From: Mycolicibacterium sp. YH-1
Lineage (GTDB): Bacteria; Actinomycetota; Actinomycetes; Mycobacteriales; Mycobacteriaceae
Assembly: GCF_022557175.1 (NCBI RefSeq)
Contig: NZ_CP092915.1
Coordinates: 6,510,001-6,574,000, forward strand
Length of the DNA: 64,000 nucleotides
Direction of reading: 5' to 3'
Part shown: in pieces, positions 25,807 through 35,979 of the stretch
Layout: every line of letters starts with the position of its first letter
Numbering within the stretch: position 1 is the first letter of the stretch
The notes under the pieces: model-generated
The model's database searches: none
What the model was told of the DNA's origin: nothing
What the model saw: only the letters and a program-made list of their open reading frames with translations
Made by a program: the position numbers and the translations under genes

Positions 25807-26136
25807 CTAGTGGCGGGGACCGATTCCACCGCCACCGCCCCCGCCGCCACCGGGGCGCCACGGATGGTCTGGACGCCAGTCCGGCGGGCCCAGTTCGATC
25901 GACAGGCCCGCGTCACACAGGTAGTCGTACTCACACGGGTACGGCGTGTAGGGGCCCGGACCCGGCCCCGTTCCGCCGTCCGGACCACGGACGTCGCCCT
26001 GAGCGCAGACGCTGACGCCGTTCGACACGGTGCAGTCCGCGGAGGCCAGCGGCGCAGCGGCAAGGACGAACGGCACGGCGCCCACCGCCAAAGCCATAAA
26101 CGGGTACAACCGCCGAAACGGCACGGCCGACTCCAA
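25807..26136 (-). CDS. small secreted glycine/proline-rich protein
   Basis: Protein of 109 aa with an N-terminal signal peptide (hydrophobic core FMALAVGAVPFVLAAAPLAS, probable cleavage after ASA). The mature part has four Cys and a tail of nine or more glycines ending GIGPRH. No known domain. Typical of small exported mycobacterial proteins of unknown function. A later in-frame ATG at about residue 14 is an alternative start. Confidence 0.65.
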   Translation of the reverse strand: MESAVPFRRLYPFMALAVGAVPFVLAAAPLASADCTVSNGVSVCAQGDVRGPDGGTGPGPGPYTPYPCEYDYLCDAGLSIELGPPDWRPDHPWRPGGGGGGGGGIGPRH

Positions 26137-26261
26137 TCGCCGATCGAGGTCTTGTATCGCGTGACCTTAACCTCTGCGGGCATCGGGAGCAGCGGTGATT
26201 AGCCCGGCGACACGCGGGTAGCCCCACTGCAACACATACAGCAAACCGAGGAGGTTCGACG

Positions 26262-26636
26262 ATGAAGACCACACGCATCCGCACCGCGGGACTGGTCACC
26301 GGGCTGGTAGCGGCGACCATCGCCGCTCCGGTCGCTTCTGCGGCACCCGATCCATGCAGCGCAGACAACATTTCCGGAACCGTGAGTACGGTCACCGGCC
26401 AGGCCAGGGACTACCTGAACGCACACCCGGGCGCCAATCAGGTGGTGTCGGCCGCACGCACGCAGCCGCGGCCCGAGGCGGAGGCCAACATTCGTGGCTA
26501 CTTCACCAACAATCCGCAGGAGTACCACGAACTGCGTGGGATCCTGACGCCGATCGGTGACACGCAGCGTCAGTGCAACGTCACGGTGCTCCCACCGGAT
26601 CTGGCGTCGGCATACGACACGTTCATGGCCGGCTGA
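26262..26636 (+). CDS. secreted haemophore-type haem-binding protein
   Basis: Protein of 124 aa with a signal peptide ending VASAAPDP. The mature part has two Cys that could form a disulfide and the pattern SAVxxxTGQARDYLNAHPGAN-like helices with TNNPQEYHELRGI seen in mycobacterial haemophore-family proteins (Rv0203-related). These bind haem outside the cell for iron acquisition. Followed by a strong hairpin terminator. Confidence 0.72.
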   Translation: MKTTRIRTAGLVTGLVAATIAAPVASAAPDPCSADNISGTVSTVTGQARDYLNAHPGANQVVSAARTQPRPEAEANIRGYFTNNPQEYHELRGILTPIGDTQRQCNVTVLPPDLASAYDTFMAG

Positions 26637-26665
26637 CACCGGTTCGGAACTTCGCCGACCATCCC

Positions 26666-26693
26666 CCCAGCCGTCACCTCGGTGACGGCTGGG
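26666..26693 (+). terminator. hairpin terminator after the haemophore gene
   Basis: CCCAGCCGTCACC-TC-GGTGACGGCTGGG, a perfect 13-bp stem 30 bp after the stop codon. No U-tract, as is common in mycobacteria. Confidence 0.7.
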
Positions 26694-26751
26694 TGTCGAC
26701 CGCGCCCTGTGCAATGGCGGCCATCCGTACTCGACCGGAAGGACCGTCGCC

Positions 26752-27414
26752 ATGCCAGACACCGACACCACCCTCGAAGGTGACGAAATGATCGTCCGCG
26801 ACGAACCCGTCGAGGTCACCGCATCGGTGGTGCCCACCGATGACGAGGCACCAACCGAGGATCGGCCGACCCGCAATCTGGTCATCCGCCAGGTTCTCGA
26901 ACGACAGCTCGTCGCCGGGCAGGGATTGAGCACCGACCTGGTCGAGGCCGCGATCGACGCCACTGTGGCCCTGGCGCACTCCCCCGCCACCGTGGTGAAT
27001 GAAATCCGCAGCGGCGCAGACCTTCCCAGCGCTCTGGCCCGCACCGGTGCCGGTGTGCGCGAGGCCGTGGCCGAGGCAGGCGGACGTGTCCGCGCCGTCG
27101 TGGGTGGATACCTCGTCTCCCAGGCAACACTGCCGAATGCCGTGATCGCGGGCACCGCCGGTATCGCCGAGACCATCGTGCGGGCTCAAGGCATCGTCAC
27201 GACCTCGGCGCTGGACACCGCCTTCACGCTGGCAGCCGTGGCCGCACAGGGTGGCGACGTCCGAGACGCCTTCGCCCGGGAGCGCACCGGCGTGCAGGAC
27301 AGCATCGACGTAGGCCGAGACCGCATCACCGCGTCGGTGGCGCGGGCCCGCGACGAGATCCGCTCGGCCATCAAGGACTACGACACCATCGGGGACGCAT
27401 TCGGCGACCGCTGA
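26752..27414 (+). CDS. hypothetical protein
   Basis: Protein of 220 aa that I do not recognise. Acidic N-terminal 40 residues, then a largely helical Ala/Val/Gly-rich body with moderately hydrophobic stretches (VVGGYLVSQATLPNAVIAG, SALDTAFTLAAVAAQGG) and a charged C-terminal helix (RDRITASVARARDEIRSAIKD). No signal peptide. ATG at 26752 after a GGAAGGA ribosome site. Codon use is typical of the region, so it is probably a real gene. It ends 8 bp before the convergent molybdopterin gene. Confidence 0.7.
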   Translation: MPDTDTTLEGDEMIVRDEPVEVTASVVPTDDEAPTEDRPTRNLVIRQVLERQLVAGQGLSTDLVEAAIDATVALAHSPATVVNEIRSGADLPSALARTGAGVREAVAEAGGRVRAVVGGYLVSQATLPNAVIAGTAGIAETIVRAQGIVTTSALDTAFTLAAVAAQGGDVRDAFARERTGVQDSIDVGRDRITASVARARDEIRSAIKDYDTIGDAFGDR

Positions 27415-27422
27415 CGTCCTAG

Positions 27423-29684
27423 TCAGGCCACCGGGGCCACCGCGACGGGGATGCCGTTGACCGCTGCATTCCCGCTCGGCACATCCACGAACGCCACCGG
27501 CGACAGGATGTTGCTGTTCACGCCCGGGTGCGCGGATGCCACGGCCGTGCGCAGACCGGGGCGGTCGTGACCCCAGCCGTGTGGCAGGCACACCACGCCG
27601 GGACGGATACCGGAGTCCAATTCCACTGGCACATCAATGGATCCGGACGCTGAGGTCACGGTGGCCAACTCGCCCTCGGCGAGCCCGAAGCGAGTGGCGT
27701 CGTCGGGGTGGATCTGCAGGGTGCACCGATTGGACCCCTTCACCAGAGCCGGGACGTTGTGCATCCACGAGTTGTTGGACCGCAGCTGTCTGCGGTTCAC
27801 CAGTACCAGGTCGTCGGCAGGCCGGCTCAGTCGCGCGGCCAGACGCGGCAGGTCCGCGGTGATATGCGGTGGCGCCAGCACGACCTTCCCGTCGGGCACG
27901 TTGAGCACCTCGGCGAGTCGAGGGCGGTTGGCGCCCAGGTCAATTCCGTGTGGGTTCTCCAGGAGCAGGTCCAGAGACAACCCGTCCGCCACCTCGCCGT
28001 ACCGGTCGCCGAACGGTCCTGTGCGCAGGGTGAGGTCGAGCAGCCGCTGCGGTCCGCCTGTGCTGAACCGTCCCTCCTGTTCGTATCGTGCGCGCAGCGC
28101 GGCGCCATCGAATCCCTTGATGGAGGCCATGACATCGAACAGGCCGTTGTCGATGACGCTGACGTCGACCTCGTCGGCGGCCTGACCCTGGCACACACAC
28201 GCCAGGCGGATCAGGATCTCCCACTCCTCGGGCCTGCCATCGGCGGGCGGGAAGACAGCCGGCGAGTAGTTCGCGCCGCTGCGCACCGCGAAATTCCAGA
28301 TGAGGTCGTCATGGTGAGGCTGCTCGAGCGGAGACAACCCGGGCAGGATGACGTGCGCGTGCCGGGTGGTCTCGTTCATCCAGTTGTCGACGCTGATCAT
28401 GCAGTCCAGTGCCGGCAGGGCCCGATCGAGAAGCTCGCCGCCAGGTGCGGACAGCACGGGATTGCCCGCCACCGTGAACAGCGCCCGGATCTGCCCGTCG
28501 CCCGGGGTGGCGACCTCCTCGGCCAGGCACGACACCGGCACATGACCCAGGATCTCGGGAGCACCCCGCACTCGCGTCTTCCATCTCCCGAAGTTCGGGA
28601 CACCCTGTTCGAGCCCGGGCATCGGAAGTTCAGTGAAGGACCACGCCGAGGGTGTCGGGAACAGCAGACCTCCCTCGGCGTCCATATGCCCGGTGATGAT
28701 GTTGACGACGTCCACCAGCCAGGACGCAAGAGTGCCGAATTCCTGGTTGCAGGTGCCGATCCGGCCGTACACCACCGCGCGCTCCGTGGAGGCCAGCTCG
28801 CGGGCCAGAGTGCGAATTCGACCGGCCGCGATGCCCGTGACAGCCTCAACCCGCTCCGGAGTCCAGTCCTCCAACAGATCGCGCAGCTCGTCGAGCCCGT
28901 CGACGAGCCCCTCCGCGGCACCCAGACGCACCAGGTTCTCGGCGAAGATCACCTGGCACATCGCGGCAAGGAACGCGGCGTCGGTACCGGGGGTGATGGC
29001 AAGCCACTCGTCGGCCTTGGCTGCGGTCGCGGTGCGCCGCGGGTCGATCACCACCACCTTGCCGCCGCGCTTGCGGATCGCGGTGATCTTGCCGATGACA
29101 TCCGGGCAGCTGAGCAGCGATCCCTGTGAGACCGCAGGGTTGGCGCCCATCACGACGAGCATGTCGGTGTGCGGGATGTCGGGGACCGGGATCTTCCACA
29201 TGCCGCCGTACATCAGGTGCGAGCTGACATTCTTGGGCCACTGGTCAACGGTTCCGGAGCTGTAAATCATTGGAATGCCGGACATCCCGATAAGCACCCC
29301 GGCGTAGCGGCTGAGGCTGAAGCCGTGCGCCAACGGATTGCCCACATAAGCGGTGACGGCCTCGATACCGTGCTCCGCGATCACGGGGCTCAGCAGCTCC
29401 GAACAGCGTCGGAACGCCTCCGGCCAGCTCGCCTCCCGCCAACGCTCCCCCTCGCGGATCATCGGCACCCGCAGCCGATCGGGGTCATGGTGCATCGCAC
29501 CGAGTGTGGTCCCCTTGGGACAGATGTGGCCTTGGCTCCACACGTCGAGCCGGTCGGGTTTGATCTGCACCACCTGATCGCCCTCGACGTGAATGTCGAG
29601 CCCGCACATGGCTTCGCAGAGTGGACAGGTGCGGTGGTGGACGGTGCGTGCGGCAGGATCTAGCGCCGAAACTTGGTCGGTCAT
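27423..29684 (-). CDS. molybdopterin-dependent oxidoreductase (formate dehydrogenase/DMSO reductase superfamily)
   Basis: Large protein of 753 aa with an N-terminal 4Fe-4S site (C20-x2-C23-x3-C27 ... C55 in CPLCEAMCGLD and GHICPKG), molybdopterin domains (VVMGANPAVSQGS, VVIDPRRTATAAKADEW) and a C-terminal molydopterin-dinucleotide-binding domain (LVNRRQLRSNNSWMHNVP, VCLPHGWGHDRP). No twin-arginine signal, so cytoplasmic. The metal-ligand residue near 140 is not Sec; I could not settle whether it is Ser or another residue. No partner subunits adjacent. Substrate unknown. Confidence 0.85.
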   Translation of the reverse strand: MTDQVSALDPAARTVHHRTCPLCEAMCGLDIHVEGDQVVQIKPDRLDVWSQGHICPKGTTLGAMHHDPDRLRVPMIREGERWREASWPEAFRRCSELLSPVIAEHGIEAVTAYVGNPLAHGFSLSRYAGVLIGMSGIPMIYSSGTVDQWPKNVSSHLMYGGMWKIPVPDIPHTDMLVVMGANPAVSQGSLLSCPDVIGKITAIRKRGGKVVVIDPRRTATAAKADEWLAITPGTDAAFLAAMCQVIFAENLVRLGAAEGLVDGLDELRDLLEDWTPERVEAVTGIAAGRIRTLARELASTERAVVYGRIGTCNQEFGTLASWLVDVVNIITGHMDAEGGLLFPTPSAWSFTELPMPGLEQGVPNFGRWKTRVRGAPEILGHVPVSCLAEEVATPGDGQIRALFTVAGNPVLSAPGGELLDRALPALDCMISVDNWMNETTRHAHVILPGLSPLEQPHHDDLIWNFAVRSGANYSPAVFPPADGRPEEWEILIRLACVCQGQAADEVDVSVIDNGLFDVMASIKGFDGAALRARYEQEGRFSTGGPQRLLDLTLRTGPFGDRYGEVADGLSLDLLLENPHGIDLGANRPRLAEVLNVPDGKVVLAPPHITADLPRLAARLSRPADDLVLVNRRQLRSNNSWMHNVPALVKGSNRCTLQIHPDDATRFGLAEGELATVTSASGSIDVPVELDSGIRPGVVCLPHGWGHDRPGLRTAVASAHPGVNSNILSPVAFVDVPSGNAAVNGIPVAVAPVA

Positions 29685-29733
29685 GGGACTCCTATGTCGA
29701 TCTCAACCAACCGCCGGAATCTAACGCCGATAC

Positions 29734-30543
29734 CTAGATCTGTAAAGCAGGTATCAGGCGGCGATACAGATACGCGCGTAAACCACCCTCGGTCTGACAA
29801 CGCGTCCCGTCGTCGACCATGAGGGACACCACGAACCTCATCACGGTCTCGGCGATCTCGTCGAGTTCGTCCGCCACCTGCGGCTCCCACGTCAGCAGCG
29901 GTAACAGCGCTACGCGGGACACCTCGACCGCGTTGGCCGCCAGCACCTCGCCTGGGCGGATCAGCCCCAGCAGCGAGGCCGCGGGATCGCGACGGTACTC
30001 CATGACCACGGTGACCACCGACTCCACGACGAACTCCGCCCCAGAGTTCGTTCCGGCTGCCGCAACGGCCGTAAGTTGAGCCGAAATACGCTGTGCCGCA
30101 GCTGCGGAGACAGCAAAGAGCAGGTCGTCGCGGGAGCCGAAATACGAATAGACCGTGGGGCGACTCAGCCCCGCCCGCACAGCCACCTCGCTGACGGTGG
30201 TCCTCTCCCAACCCACGTCGATGAGGCATTCGACTGCGGCATCGACGATGCGCTCCACCGTCGAGGAACCGCCGCCGTGCACCTGTCGATCCAGTGCCTG
30301 CACGACGGCCGGACCAGTACCCCTCGTCGTGCCGTGCGCACCGCCCTCAACCAGGGAAAACTCCAAGTCAAGCTCGCAAAGCCGAATCAAGCGCAGCACA
30401 TCATCGAACTTCATCGACGAGGTGCCGTTCTCCCAGCGAGCAATGGACGGTTGCGCTGTGCCCGCACGGGCAGCGAGTTCGGCCTGAGTGAGTCCAGCGC
30501 GCTGCCGAGCCTCGCGGATCAGAGCCCCTCCGGAAGGCTGCAT
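29734..30543 (-). CDS. regulator with N-terminal XRE HTH fused to a TetR-type domain
   Basis: Protein of 269 aa with two different DNA-binding modules. Residues about 5-60 form an XRE helix-turn-helix (LIREARQRAGLTQAELAARA, PSIARWENG). Residues about 92-140 form a TetR HTH (RIVDAAVECLIDVGWERTTV, VAVRAGLSRPTVYSYFGSRD) followed by an all-helical ligand domain. A symmetric AT-rich site overlaps the upstream region. It may control itself, the molybdopterin enzyme downstream on the same strand, or the catabolic operon upstream. Confidence 0.85.
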   Translation of the reverse strand: MQPSGGALIREARQRAGLTQAELAARAGTAQPSIARWENGTSSMKFDDVLRLIRLCELDLEFSLVEGGAHGTTRGTGPAVVQALDRQVHGGGSSTVERIVDAAVECLIDVGWERTTVSEVAVRAGLSRPTVYSYFGSRDDLLFAVSAAAAQRISAQLTAVAAAGTNSGAEFVVESVVTVVMEYRRDPAASLLGLIRPGEVLAANAVEVSRVALLPLLTWEPQVADELDEIAETVMRFVVSLMVDDGTRCQTEGGLRAYLYRRLIPALQI

Positions 30544-30545
30544 GG

Positions 30546-30576
30546 CCAGAAATATACCAGTTCAGTTATATTCTGG
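30546..30576. promoter_or_regulatory. AT-rich imperfect inverted repeat before the XRE-TetR gene
   Basis: CCAGAA and TTCTGG arms (perfect 6 bp) enclose 19 bp with partly symmetric ATATA/TTATA. It lies right at the start codon; candidate autoregulatory site. Confidence 0.4.
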
Positions 30577-30610
30577 TCGAGGGATTTTTGGGCACTCGGC
30601 AACCGCCATA

Positions 30611-32122
30611 TCAGGTTGTGGGCCGGCGAGCGATGTTGTAGAACCGAATCTCCTGATACTCGTCGAGACCCTCGCCGCTGCCCTCTCGGCCGAGTCCGGA
30701 TTGCTTGACCCCACCGAACGGGGCCGCCGCGTTGGACGGAACCCCCTGATTGATACCGACCAGCCCTGTCTCAAGCCGATCGGCCACGTTGAGCGCGCGA
30801 TCAAGGTTCTCGGTGAACACGTAGCCCGCGAGGCCGAACTCGGTGTCGTTGGCCCGCGCCACGACTTCGTCCTCGCTGCCGAAGCGCTGGATCGCGGCGA
30901 CAGGTCCAAAGATCTCGTTGCTCACCACCTCTGCAGTTGGCGGGACGGAAGCCAGCAGCGTCGGTTCGAAGAAATGGCCGGCACCGGTGATCGCGGAGCC
31001 GCCGGTGACCACCTCGGCGCCGCGTTCCACGGCATCGGAGACCAGCCGCGACATCGCTTGTACCGCACGGCCGTCGATAAGCGGACCCAGCTCGACACCG
31101 GATCCAAACCCGCTGCCCACCTTGACGTCTCGCATTCGAGCGGCCAGCCCCTCGGTGAAGGCATCGGCGATTCCCTCTTGTACGAAGATCCGGTTGGCCG
31201 CGATGCAGGACTGGCCACCGTTGCGCATCTTCGCGCTGAAGGCTCCGTTGACCGCACGCTCCAGGTCGGCATCGTCGAAGACGATAAGCGGGGCGTTACC
31301 GCCCAGCTCCATCGATGACCGCAGGACGTTCTGTGCCGCCAAGCCCATCAACGTGCGACCGACCGGGGTTGACCCCGTGAACGACACCTTGCGCACTCGA
31401 GGGTCGCGCAGGACGGCATCGCTGAATGCTGCGGCTGACGTCGTCGTGACAACGTTGATCAGGCCCTCGGGCACTCCGGCCTCGATGGCGAAGTCGACGG
31501 CGAGAACGGTGGTCAGCGGCGTCAGCGCGGCCGGCTTGATGATCACGGGACACCCCGCCGCGAGGGCAGGGGCGATCTTGCGAGTCGCCATGGCCAAGGG
31601 GAAGTTCCACGGTGTGATCAGCACCGAGAGCCCCACCGGAGCCCGACGGGTCAGGAGCTGACCGCCTCCTACCGGGACCTCCCGGTTGTTGCCGATCGGC
31701 CTCGTTGCCTCTTCGGAGTACCACCTGACGAAATCGGTGCCATAGGCGACCTCGCCGCGGGCCTCCGCCAGAGGTTTGCCCATCTCGCGGGTGATGAGCA
31801 GTGCTAGCGCCTCGGCGTTGGCGATGAGCAGCTCGTACCAGGCGCGAAGGATGTCAGCGCGGGTGCGGGTCGTCGTTCGAGACCATTGCTCACCCGCCGC
31901 GACTGCCCGTCCCACTGCGTCAAGCGCCTCCTCAGGCGCCCAGTCGCGGAGCGCAGCGATCACCGAACCCGTTGCAGGATCTTCGATCTCGAATCCTGAC
32001 GGAGGTGTCGCATCGAGCCCCAGCCGGGCGATCACCTCGCTGGATGCGCGGAGGGCATCCGCGTCGGCCGCAGCGAGCGAGCTACGAGAGCCGGCCACCT
32101 GTGGCGTTTGCGTGCTGGTCAT
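30611..32122 (-). CDS. gabD: succinate-semialdehyde dehydrogenase-type aldehyde dehydrogenase
   Basis: Protein of 503 aa of the GabD group. ITPWNFPLAMATRKIAPALA, catalytic Glu in SMELGGNAP, catalytic Cys in NGGQSCIAANR and the C-terminal GGVKQSGLGREGSGEG are all present. TAATG overlap with the aminotransferase gene shows translational coupling. It probably oxidises the semialdehyde made by that aminotransferase (for instance succinate semialdehyde from GABA). The gene symbol is by group similarity; the exact semialdehyde is inferred. Confidence 0.85.
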   Translation of the reverse strand: MTSTQTPQVAGSRSSLAAADADALRASSEVIARLGLDATPPSGFEIEDPATGSVIAALRDWAPEEALDAVGRAVAAGEQWSRTTTRTRADILRAWYELLIANAEALALLITREMGKPLAEARGEVAYGTDFVRWYSEEATRPIGNNREVPVGGGQLLTRRAPVGLSVLITPWNFPLAMATRKIAPALAAGCPVIIKPAALTPLTTVLAVDFAIEAGVPEGLINVVTTTSAAAFSDAVLRDPRVRKVSFTGSTPVGRTLMGLAAQNVLRSSMELGGNAPLIVFDDADLERAVNGAFSAKMRNGGQSCIAANRIFVQEGIADAFTEGLAARMRDVKVGSGFGSGVELGPLIDGRAVQAMSRLVSDAVERGAEVVTGGSAITGAGHFFEPTLLASVPPTAEVVSNEIFGPVAAIQRFGSEDEVVARANDTEFGLAGYVFTENLDRALNVADRLETGLVGINQGVPSNAAAPFGGVKQSGLGREGSGEGLDEYQEIRFYNIARRPTT

Positions 32123-33396
32123 TACTGAGCCTCCGCAGTCACCGCGGCGTCGATCGCGTCGATGTAGTCCCGCAGTTCGTCGTCGGTCGTGATGAACGGT
32201 GGGCTGAGCTGCAACGTGTTACCCCGCAACGGCCGTGAGACGAATCCGACGTCGATGAGCGCATCGGCAACGCGAACCGCATCCACTGTATCGACGAGCG
32301 ACACTCCGCCGAGAAATCCGCACACACGCACCTCACTGACCGATGGGTTTCGGGCAGCCAGTGCGTCAAGTCCGTCGACCAATTGGGACTCCAGGTCCTT
32401 GACCCGAGGCAGCAGCGCCTCTTGCTCAAGGACATCGAGGTTGCGCATCGCGACCGCGCATGCGGTGGCATGGCCGGCATAGGTGGCACCGTGCCGAAAG
32501 ATCGGCGTGTCTGCGTCATCGCGATAGAACGGCTGCCAGATCCGAGCACCGACCAGGACCCCGCCCAACGGCGCGTATCCGGAGGTCACACCCTTGGCGA
32601 AGGTGAGCAGATCCGGTGTCACACCGAACCTCTCGGCCGCGAACATCGTTCCGGTCCGCCCGAATCCTGTGATGACCTCGTCCAGGATCAGCAAGATGTC
32701 ATTGGCCTCGCAGATGTCCGCCAGGCGGCGTAGGTACCCCTCTTGTGGCGGGTGAACTCCGCCGGTCCCCTGGATGGGCTCGGTGACGACGGCTGCGATG
32801 CGGTCGGCGCCGATCTCGGCAATGAGTTCGATCGTCGCATCGAGGTCATGCAGGGGAATCCGCGCCGTCTCCGGGACCAGGGACTCACCGCCGTAACCCT
32901 CACGGTTGAAGTCGAGACCGGCAATGCTCGTCCCGAAGGCGTGCAGACCGTGGTAGGCAAACTGCCGACTCAGGATCACTCTCTTGTCGAGCCGTCCTTC
33001 ACGCTGCCAGTGCCTGCGCGCCAACTTGCATGCCACGTCGATGGCATCGGAGCCACCTGAGTTCAGAATGACCTTGCTGTCGGGAATCGGCGATAAGGCC
33101 GACAACCGATCGGCGAGCGTGAGTGCCTGGTCATTCACGAACCGTCCGAAGATGTGATAGGTCTCCAGGCGGCGCATCTGTTCAGCGGCCGCCTCGGCGA
33201 GTTCAGGTCGACTGTGACCGATGTTCGCGTGCCACAACCCCGCAGTGCCGTCGAACAGCCGTCTCCCATCAGCGGTGACGATGTATGACCCCTCACCGCG
33301 CTCGATGACCAACTGTCGGCCTACGACGGAGGGGACGTGGGCCTGCGCGGGCCACAGTGCGGGCGCATCGAGCACTGCACCAGTGGATGTTGACAT
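32122..33396 (-). CDS. class III omega-aminotransferase
   Basis: PLP-dependent enzyme of 424 aa. [54 protein letters not shown] and the PLP lysine in [16 protein letters not shown] are all present. Such enzymes remove a terminal amino group from GABA, putrescine or related omega-amino acids. Coupled to the following semialdehyde dehydrogenase and downstream of an agmatinase-family hydrolase, it fits amine removal after guanidino hydrolysis. Confidence 0.88.
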   Translation of the reverse strand: MSTSTGAVLDAPALWPAQAHVPSVVGRQLVIERGEGSYIVTADGRRLFDGTAGLWHANIGHSRPELAEAAAEQMRRLETYHIFGRFVNDQALTLADRLSALSPIPDSKVILNSGGSDAIDVACKLARRHWQREGRLDKRVILSRQFAYHGLHAFGTSIAGLDFNREGYGGESLVPETARIPLHDLDATIELIAEIGADRIAAVVTEPIQGTGGVHPPQEGYLRRLADICEANDILLILDEVITGFGRTGTMFAAERFGVTPDLLTFAKGVTSGYAPLGGVLVGARIWQPFYRDDADTPIFRHGATYAGHATACAVAMRNLDVLEQEALLPRVKDLESQLVDGLDALAARNPSVSEVRVCGFLGGVSLVDTVDAVRVADALIDVGFVSRPLRGNTLQLSPPFITTDDELRDYIDAIDAAVTAEAQ

Positions 33397-33449
33397 GATT
33401 GTGTCCTTACGTGTGTTTGTCGAATCTCCGCTATCGCAGCGTGATTGCG

Positions 33450-34175
33450 TCAGATCTCTTCGCTCAGCCGACGCAGCGTGTAGCCGAGTTCAATCCGCCG
33501 GCCGGTCTCGGGGTCCTCAAGCCGGGCACTCCAGCCACGCATACCGGGCGTCGGTTCCCCAGCGACGGTGCCCGACATGATCACGGTTCCGACGGGCAGC
33601 GCACCGGGTCGGCGATCCTCCAGAATGCTGATCAACTGGTGCGGAGCCAGCAGATGCCCCGTGACGTCGTGCTGTAGCTGGGTTGTCGCTCCGTCGTCGG
33701 ACTCGGCCCACATCGTCATGGTGAAGCGGTCCCAGTCGTCGCGGACCTCATCGAGGCGCCACGCGGTGGCTCCGACGACATCGGGGCACATCGCCTTGGC
33801 TTTCGGCATCTTCACACCCTCCACCTCCAGATCGGTGTGATCAGATCCGATGGTGACAAGCCAGCCGTGCTCCTCGGAGTTGATGAGGGCGAACTCCACC
33901 TCGCCGTAGGTCTGCTCACCCGAGACGGTGAACTCGGATGCGGTGCTGATCCGATCCGGCGGGATCGGGAAGATCGCCGGAACCTGCTGCGGGGCCGCGA
34001 ATCCCAGCGCGCGCATCTGATCGACGTGTTCTTGGACTCCCTCGCGGTCGCGGGCAGCGTAACCGAAGTTGTACGCCTCAGTGACCGCCACCGTCACCGG
34101 TGTGACTTCATCGCTGGTCCTGTGCACGTGAAGGGACAGCTGCGCGCCTGTGACGCTGGGCGAGGACGTCAGCAT
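33450..34175 (-). CDS. DUF2848-family protein
   Basis: Protein of 241 aa resembling DUF2848: [41 protein letters not shown] and the C-terminal [11 protein letters not shown] are the recognisable blocks, the last reminiscent of the FAH-fold. Start codon overlaps the agmatinase stop (ATGCTGA). Function unknown for the family; in this operon it may be a hydrolase acting on an intermediate or a related substrate. Confidence 0.65.
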   Translation of the reverse strand: MLTSSPSVTGAQLSLHVHRTSDEVTPVTVAVTEAYNFGYAARDREGVQEHVDQMRALGFAAPQQVPAIFPIPPDRISTASEFTVSGEQTYGEVEFALINSEEHGWLVTIGSDHTDLEVEGVKMPKAKAMCPDVVGATAWRLDEVRDDWDRFTMTMWAESDDGATTQLQHDVTGHLLAPHQLISILEDRRPGALPVGTVIMSGTVAGEPTPGMRGWSARLEDPETGRRIELGYTLRRLSEEI

Positions 34176-35134
34176 GCCGATACCTTCCCGCCGAAGATGC
34201 TGATCAACTCGTAGATCAGTGTCGAGGCGGCGAGCCCGGTCAGTTGAGCCCAGTCGTAGCTTGGGGAGACCTCCACCACATCGGCGCCAACGATGTTCAG
34301 ATCGCGTATACCGCGCAGCATTTGAATCATCTCGCGCGAGGTCAGCCCACCGGATTCGGGCGTGCCCGTGCCGGGTGCATGCGAGGGGTCGAGCACATCG
34401 ATGTCGATGGAGATGTAGACCGGGGTATCACCGATCCGCTGCTTCATCGATGCCACGATCTCCGGGACGCCGCGTTCCGCGATATCCATGCAGGAGATGA
34501 TTCCGAACCCGATCTCAGCGTCGCGGTCCAAGTCGTGCTTGTGGTGCAGGTTGGCCCGGATCCCGACGTGCGTGAGGTGTTCGCGAGACAGCAGTCCCTC
34601 CTCGTGCGCGCGAAGGAACGGTGTTCCGTGGGTGTAAGGCTGGCCGAAGTAGGTGTCCCACGTGTCCAGGTGGGCGTCGAAGTGCAGCAACGCGACCGGC
34701 CCGTGGGCCTTGGCGGCGGCCCGCAGCAGCGGCAGTGCAATGGTGTGATCACCGCCAATGGTGACGATCTTGGTGCCGTTCTCGGTCAGTTCGGTCGCCC
34801 GACGTTCCACCGCGGACAACGCCGCTTCGATGTCGAACGGGTTGGCGTTGACATCGCCGAGATCAGCCACCTGCTGAACCTGGAACGGTGCGACATCCTG
34901 AAACTGGTTGTAACCCTGCAGCAGTCGGCTGGCCTCACGAACCGCCGACGGACCGAACCTGGCACCGGGCCGATAGGACACCCCTGAGTCGAACGGCACG
35001 CCCAGCACACCCACATCGACGTGGCTGACATCTTCGGCGCGCGGCAGCCGCGCGAACGTTGTCAGCCCCGCATAGCGAGGCATCTGCTCGGAGTCCGGTG
35101 GGCCGACGTACGGCGAGGACGTAGTGCTTTCCAT
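34169..35134 (-). CDS. agmatinase/guanidinobutyrase-type ureohydrolase
   Basis: Mn-dependent ureohydrolase of 321 aa. All metal-ligand blocks are present: [21 protein letters not shown] and [37 protein letters not shown] is the family N-terminal motif. It hydrolyses a guanidino group to urea and an amine. Agmatinase, guanidinobutyrase and guanidinopropionase cannot be told apart by eye. It heads the enzymatic part of the operon, 59 bp after the ABC ATPase gene. Confidence 0.9.
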   Translation of the reverse strand: MESTTSSPYVGPPDSEQMPRYAGLTTFARLPRAEDVSHVDVGVLGVPFDSGVSYRPGARFGPSAVREASRLLQGYNQFQDVAPFQVQQVADLGDVNANPFDIEAALSAVERRATELTENGTKIVTIGGDHTIALPLLRAAAKAHGPVALLHFDAHLDTWDTYFGQPYTHGTPFLRAHEEGLLSREHLTHVGIRANLHHKHDLDRDAEIGFGIISCMDIAERGVPEIVASMKQRIGDTPVYISIDIDVLDPSHAPGTGTPESGGLTSREMIQMLRGIRDLNIVGADVVEVSPSYDWAQLTGLAASTLIYELISIFGGKVSAC

Positions 35135-35193
35135 GCTGAATTATGCTCTCTCTCTTGATGTCTGAACTGAAGACTTCTGCTGGGACATTGGCG

Positions 35194-35979
35194 CTAGGCC
35201 GGGATGGCGCGCTCACCGGCGGAGTGACGTGCCAGGAACGCCTGTGTGCGCGCCTCGGTTGGCGCCTCGATGACCTGTTGGGGAGGCCCGCTCTCCACCA
35301 CGCACCCACCGTCCATGAACACGACCCGGTCGGAGATCTCACGAGCGAACCCGATCTCGTGGGTCACGACGATCATCGTCATGCCCTCGTCGGCGAGTTC
35401 ACGGATGACCGCGAGAACCTCGCCAACCAGCTCGGGATCCAAGGCACTCGTCGGCTCATCAAAGAGCATCAGTGACGGATCCATGGCCAGTGCGCGAGCG
35501 ATGGCCACACGCTGTTGCTGCCCGCCCGAGAGCTGGCTGGGATAGTTCGACATGCGGTCGGCCAATCCGACGCGGGTCAACACCGTGCGGGCGCGCTCCT
35601 CGGCCGCGTCGCGGCTGCGGCCCAGCACCACCCGCTGGGATGACACAACATTCTCCAACGCCGTCATATGTGGGAACAGGTTGAACTGCTGGAACACCAT
35701 GCCCGTTCCGAGGCGTTGGCGCGCAACCCCCTTGGGGCCCAACAGGTGCAACTTGCCGCGCTGTTCGACTTTCCCCTGCAACACGCCATCGACGTAGATC
35801 AGACCGCTTGTGGTCGTCTCCAGCTGGTTCACGCAACGCAGCAGAGTGCTCTTGCCGCTGCCCGACGGACCCAGGAGCGTCACGACCTCGCGTGGATAGA
35901 CCTCGAGATCGATACCCCTCAGCACCTCAACGGTGCCGAAAGTCTTGTGAACATCGATGATTTCAACCTTGGGCATCAT
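35194..35979 (-). CDS. polar amino-acid ABC transporter ATPase (GlnQ/HisP type)
   Basis: ATPase of 261 aa. Walker [11 protein letters not shown]-loop [15 protein letters not shown], signature [15 protein letters not shown], Walker [15 protein letters not shown] and the switch His in [12 protein letters not shown] are all intact. Length and sequence fit the amino-acid importers of the PAAT family. TAATG overlap with the permease gene. Powers uptake of the operon's substrate, probably arginine-like or guanidino compounds. Confidence 0.93.
   Translation of the reverse strand: MMPKVEIIDVHKTFGTVEVLRGIDLEVYPREVVTLLGPSGSGKSTLLRCVNQLETTTSGLIYVDGVLQGKVEQRGKLHLLGPKGVARQRLGTGMVFQQFNLFPHMTALENVVSSQRVVLGRSRDAAEERARTVLTRVGLADRMSNYPSQLSGGQQQRVAIARALAMDPSLMLFDEPTSALDPELVGEVLAVIRELADEGMTMIVVTHEIGFAREISDRVVFMDGGCVVESGPPQQVIEAPTEARTQAFLARHSAGERAIPA

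Noticed and set aside
27708..29129. 473-codon open frame on the plus strand
   Set aside because: Antisense to the molybdopterin oxidoreductase, which has all family motifs.
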